Below the pieces are notes generated by a model. That model saw nothing but the letters and a program-made list of their open reading frames with translations, was not told the DNA's origin and searched no databases. Shown here in pieces: positions 63,561-64,000 of a stretch of DNA of 64,000 nucleotides. How positions within the stretch are numbered: position 1 is the first letter of the stretch; each line of letters starts with the position of its first letter. Source of the stretch: Cupriavidus sp. AU9028. GTDB taxonomy: Bacteria > Pseudomonadota > Gammaproteobacteria > Burkholderiales > Burkholderiaceae. The stretch is from contig NZ_JAIMCG010000006.1 in assembly GCF_019795295.1 (NCBI RefSeq), positions 186,001-250,000 of the forward strand, given 5' to 3'. The position numbers and the translations under genes were made by a program.

Positions 63561-64000
63561 CTAGGGGAGCGCGATCGGGTTCGCCGGCGTCAGGACGGCG
63601 GACAGGCGGCCCAGCAGCGCCCGTGCAATGCCATTCGCGTCCTGCGTGGCAGGTCCCTCGGTGAGGGTCAACGCGATTGCGATGTCCTTCCCCGGATGAT
63701 AGGCCGTGGCGGTATGCCAGCCGAAGAAGTTGGCATCCCCGATCAGCCATCCGTTGTGGACGATCACGCCGAGGCCGAAGTAGCGCGATGCGATGTTCGG
63801 TCCAAGGCCGACATTGGCTGGCTCGGCAATGCGCGCGGCGCTCTCGGGACTGAGCAGTTCGCCGCGGCCGAATGCGCGTGCCCACGCGGTCAGATCGCAG
63901 AGGTCGGAGTTGATCCGCCCGGAGTACGAGGTCCACGACGGGCTCCAGCCGGTGGAGTCTTCGTAGCGCCCTCTCTCGGAGGTATACGCGTGCAGTACCG
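63561..64000 (-). CDS. Beta-lactamase-fold serine hydrolase, 5' end outside window
   Basis: Reading from base 63998 to the TAG at 63561, the frame gives the last about 145 residues of a PF00144-like protein: TGWSPSWTSYSGRINSDLCD, then LTAWARAFGRGELLSP, GLGVIVHNGWLIG and FFGWHTATAYHPGKDIAIAL. The HNGW...GWHTA region matches the third motif area (HxG) and closing strands of class C-type serine hydrolases such as esterases and D-aminopeptidases. The catalytic SxxK part lies beyond the window. Confidence 0.75.
   Translation of the reverse strand, partial: VLHAYTSERGRYEDSTGWSPSWTSYSGRINSDLCDLTAWARAFGRGELLSPESAARIAEPANVGLGPNIASRYFGLGVIVHNGWLIGDANFFGWHTATAYHPGKDIAIALTLTEGPATQDANGIARALLGRLSAVLTPANPIALP

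Overview
The window reads as chromosomal accessory DNA of a high-GC beta-proteobacterium of the Burkholderiales, most like Cupriavidus or Ralstonia. This rests on six orphan Bug-type (TctC-family) periplasmic receptors with no TctA/TctB permease genes beside them, CaiB/BaiF CoA-transferases, a phasin with an acetoacetyl-CoA reductase of PhaB type, and many LysR, LacI, MarR, TetR and AraC regulators each next to a small catabolic unit. The genus is an inference. I see no tRNA, rRNA, insertion sequence, phage gene or CRISPR array. Genes are tightly packed, and the longest stretch without a gene is under 300 bases.

Layout. 1-7160: end of a VOC protein, a small membrane protein, a MarR regulator translationally coupled to a drug-type MFS pump, a TetR regulator, a second MFS transporter, and a soluble GAF-GAF hybrid histidine kinase. 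7329-11966: a Bug receptor and CaiB/BaiF CoA-transferase pair divergent from a LysR regulator, then an MFS transporter. 12124-17909: a PhoP/PhoQ-like two-component system with a PepSY protein, an SDR/AraC divergent pair and an MscS channel. 17955-26846: an indolepyruvate:ferredoxin oxidoreductase divergent from a LysR gene, then a Bug/LysR pair divergent from a one-chain aconitase-like dehydratase. 26983-29609: an orphan ATPase and a phasin/PhaB pair.

29661-40103 is the most unusual system. A minus-strand operon encodes a carboxyltransferase, a single-chain biotin carboxylase-BCCP-carboxyltransferase, a tandem double CaiB/BaiF CoA-transferase and a Bug receptor. It is divergent from a PAS-AAA+-HTH sigma-54 activator, and a -24/-12 promoter candidate lies 45 bases upstream of the operon's first start codon. 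The gene set suggests uptake, CoA activation and biotin-dependent carboxylation of an unknown organic acid.

40191-42490 holds a small hypothetical gene and a tannase/feruloyl-esterase-family lipoprotein. 42602-57985 is a sugar-acid catabolic island with mirror symmetry. LacI regulators sit on the outer flanks and two paralogous sets of Bug receptor, HpcH/HpaI aldolase and IlvD/Edd dehydratase converge on a repeat near 47.5 kb. A TauE-like permease, a 2-hydroxyacid dehydrogenase, an aldehyde dehydrogenase and an enolase-superfamily dehydratase complete it. The expected chemistry is non-phosphorylative: sugar acid to 2-keto-3-deoxy acid, aldol cleavage to pyruvate plus an aldehyde, then aldehyde oxidation. 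58005-64000 holds a DUF1566-like lipoprotein, a prolyl aminopeptidase, a glycoside-hydrolase-like lipoprotein and two serine hydrolases of the beta-lactamase fold, the last cut by the window edge.

A GC-rich intergenic repeat (consensus near CCCTCTCCCCCGGCCCCTCTCCC, often followed by a GCGGGAGAGGGG-like arm) recurs five times, always at gene ends.
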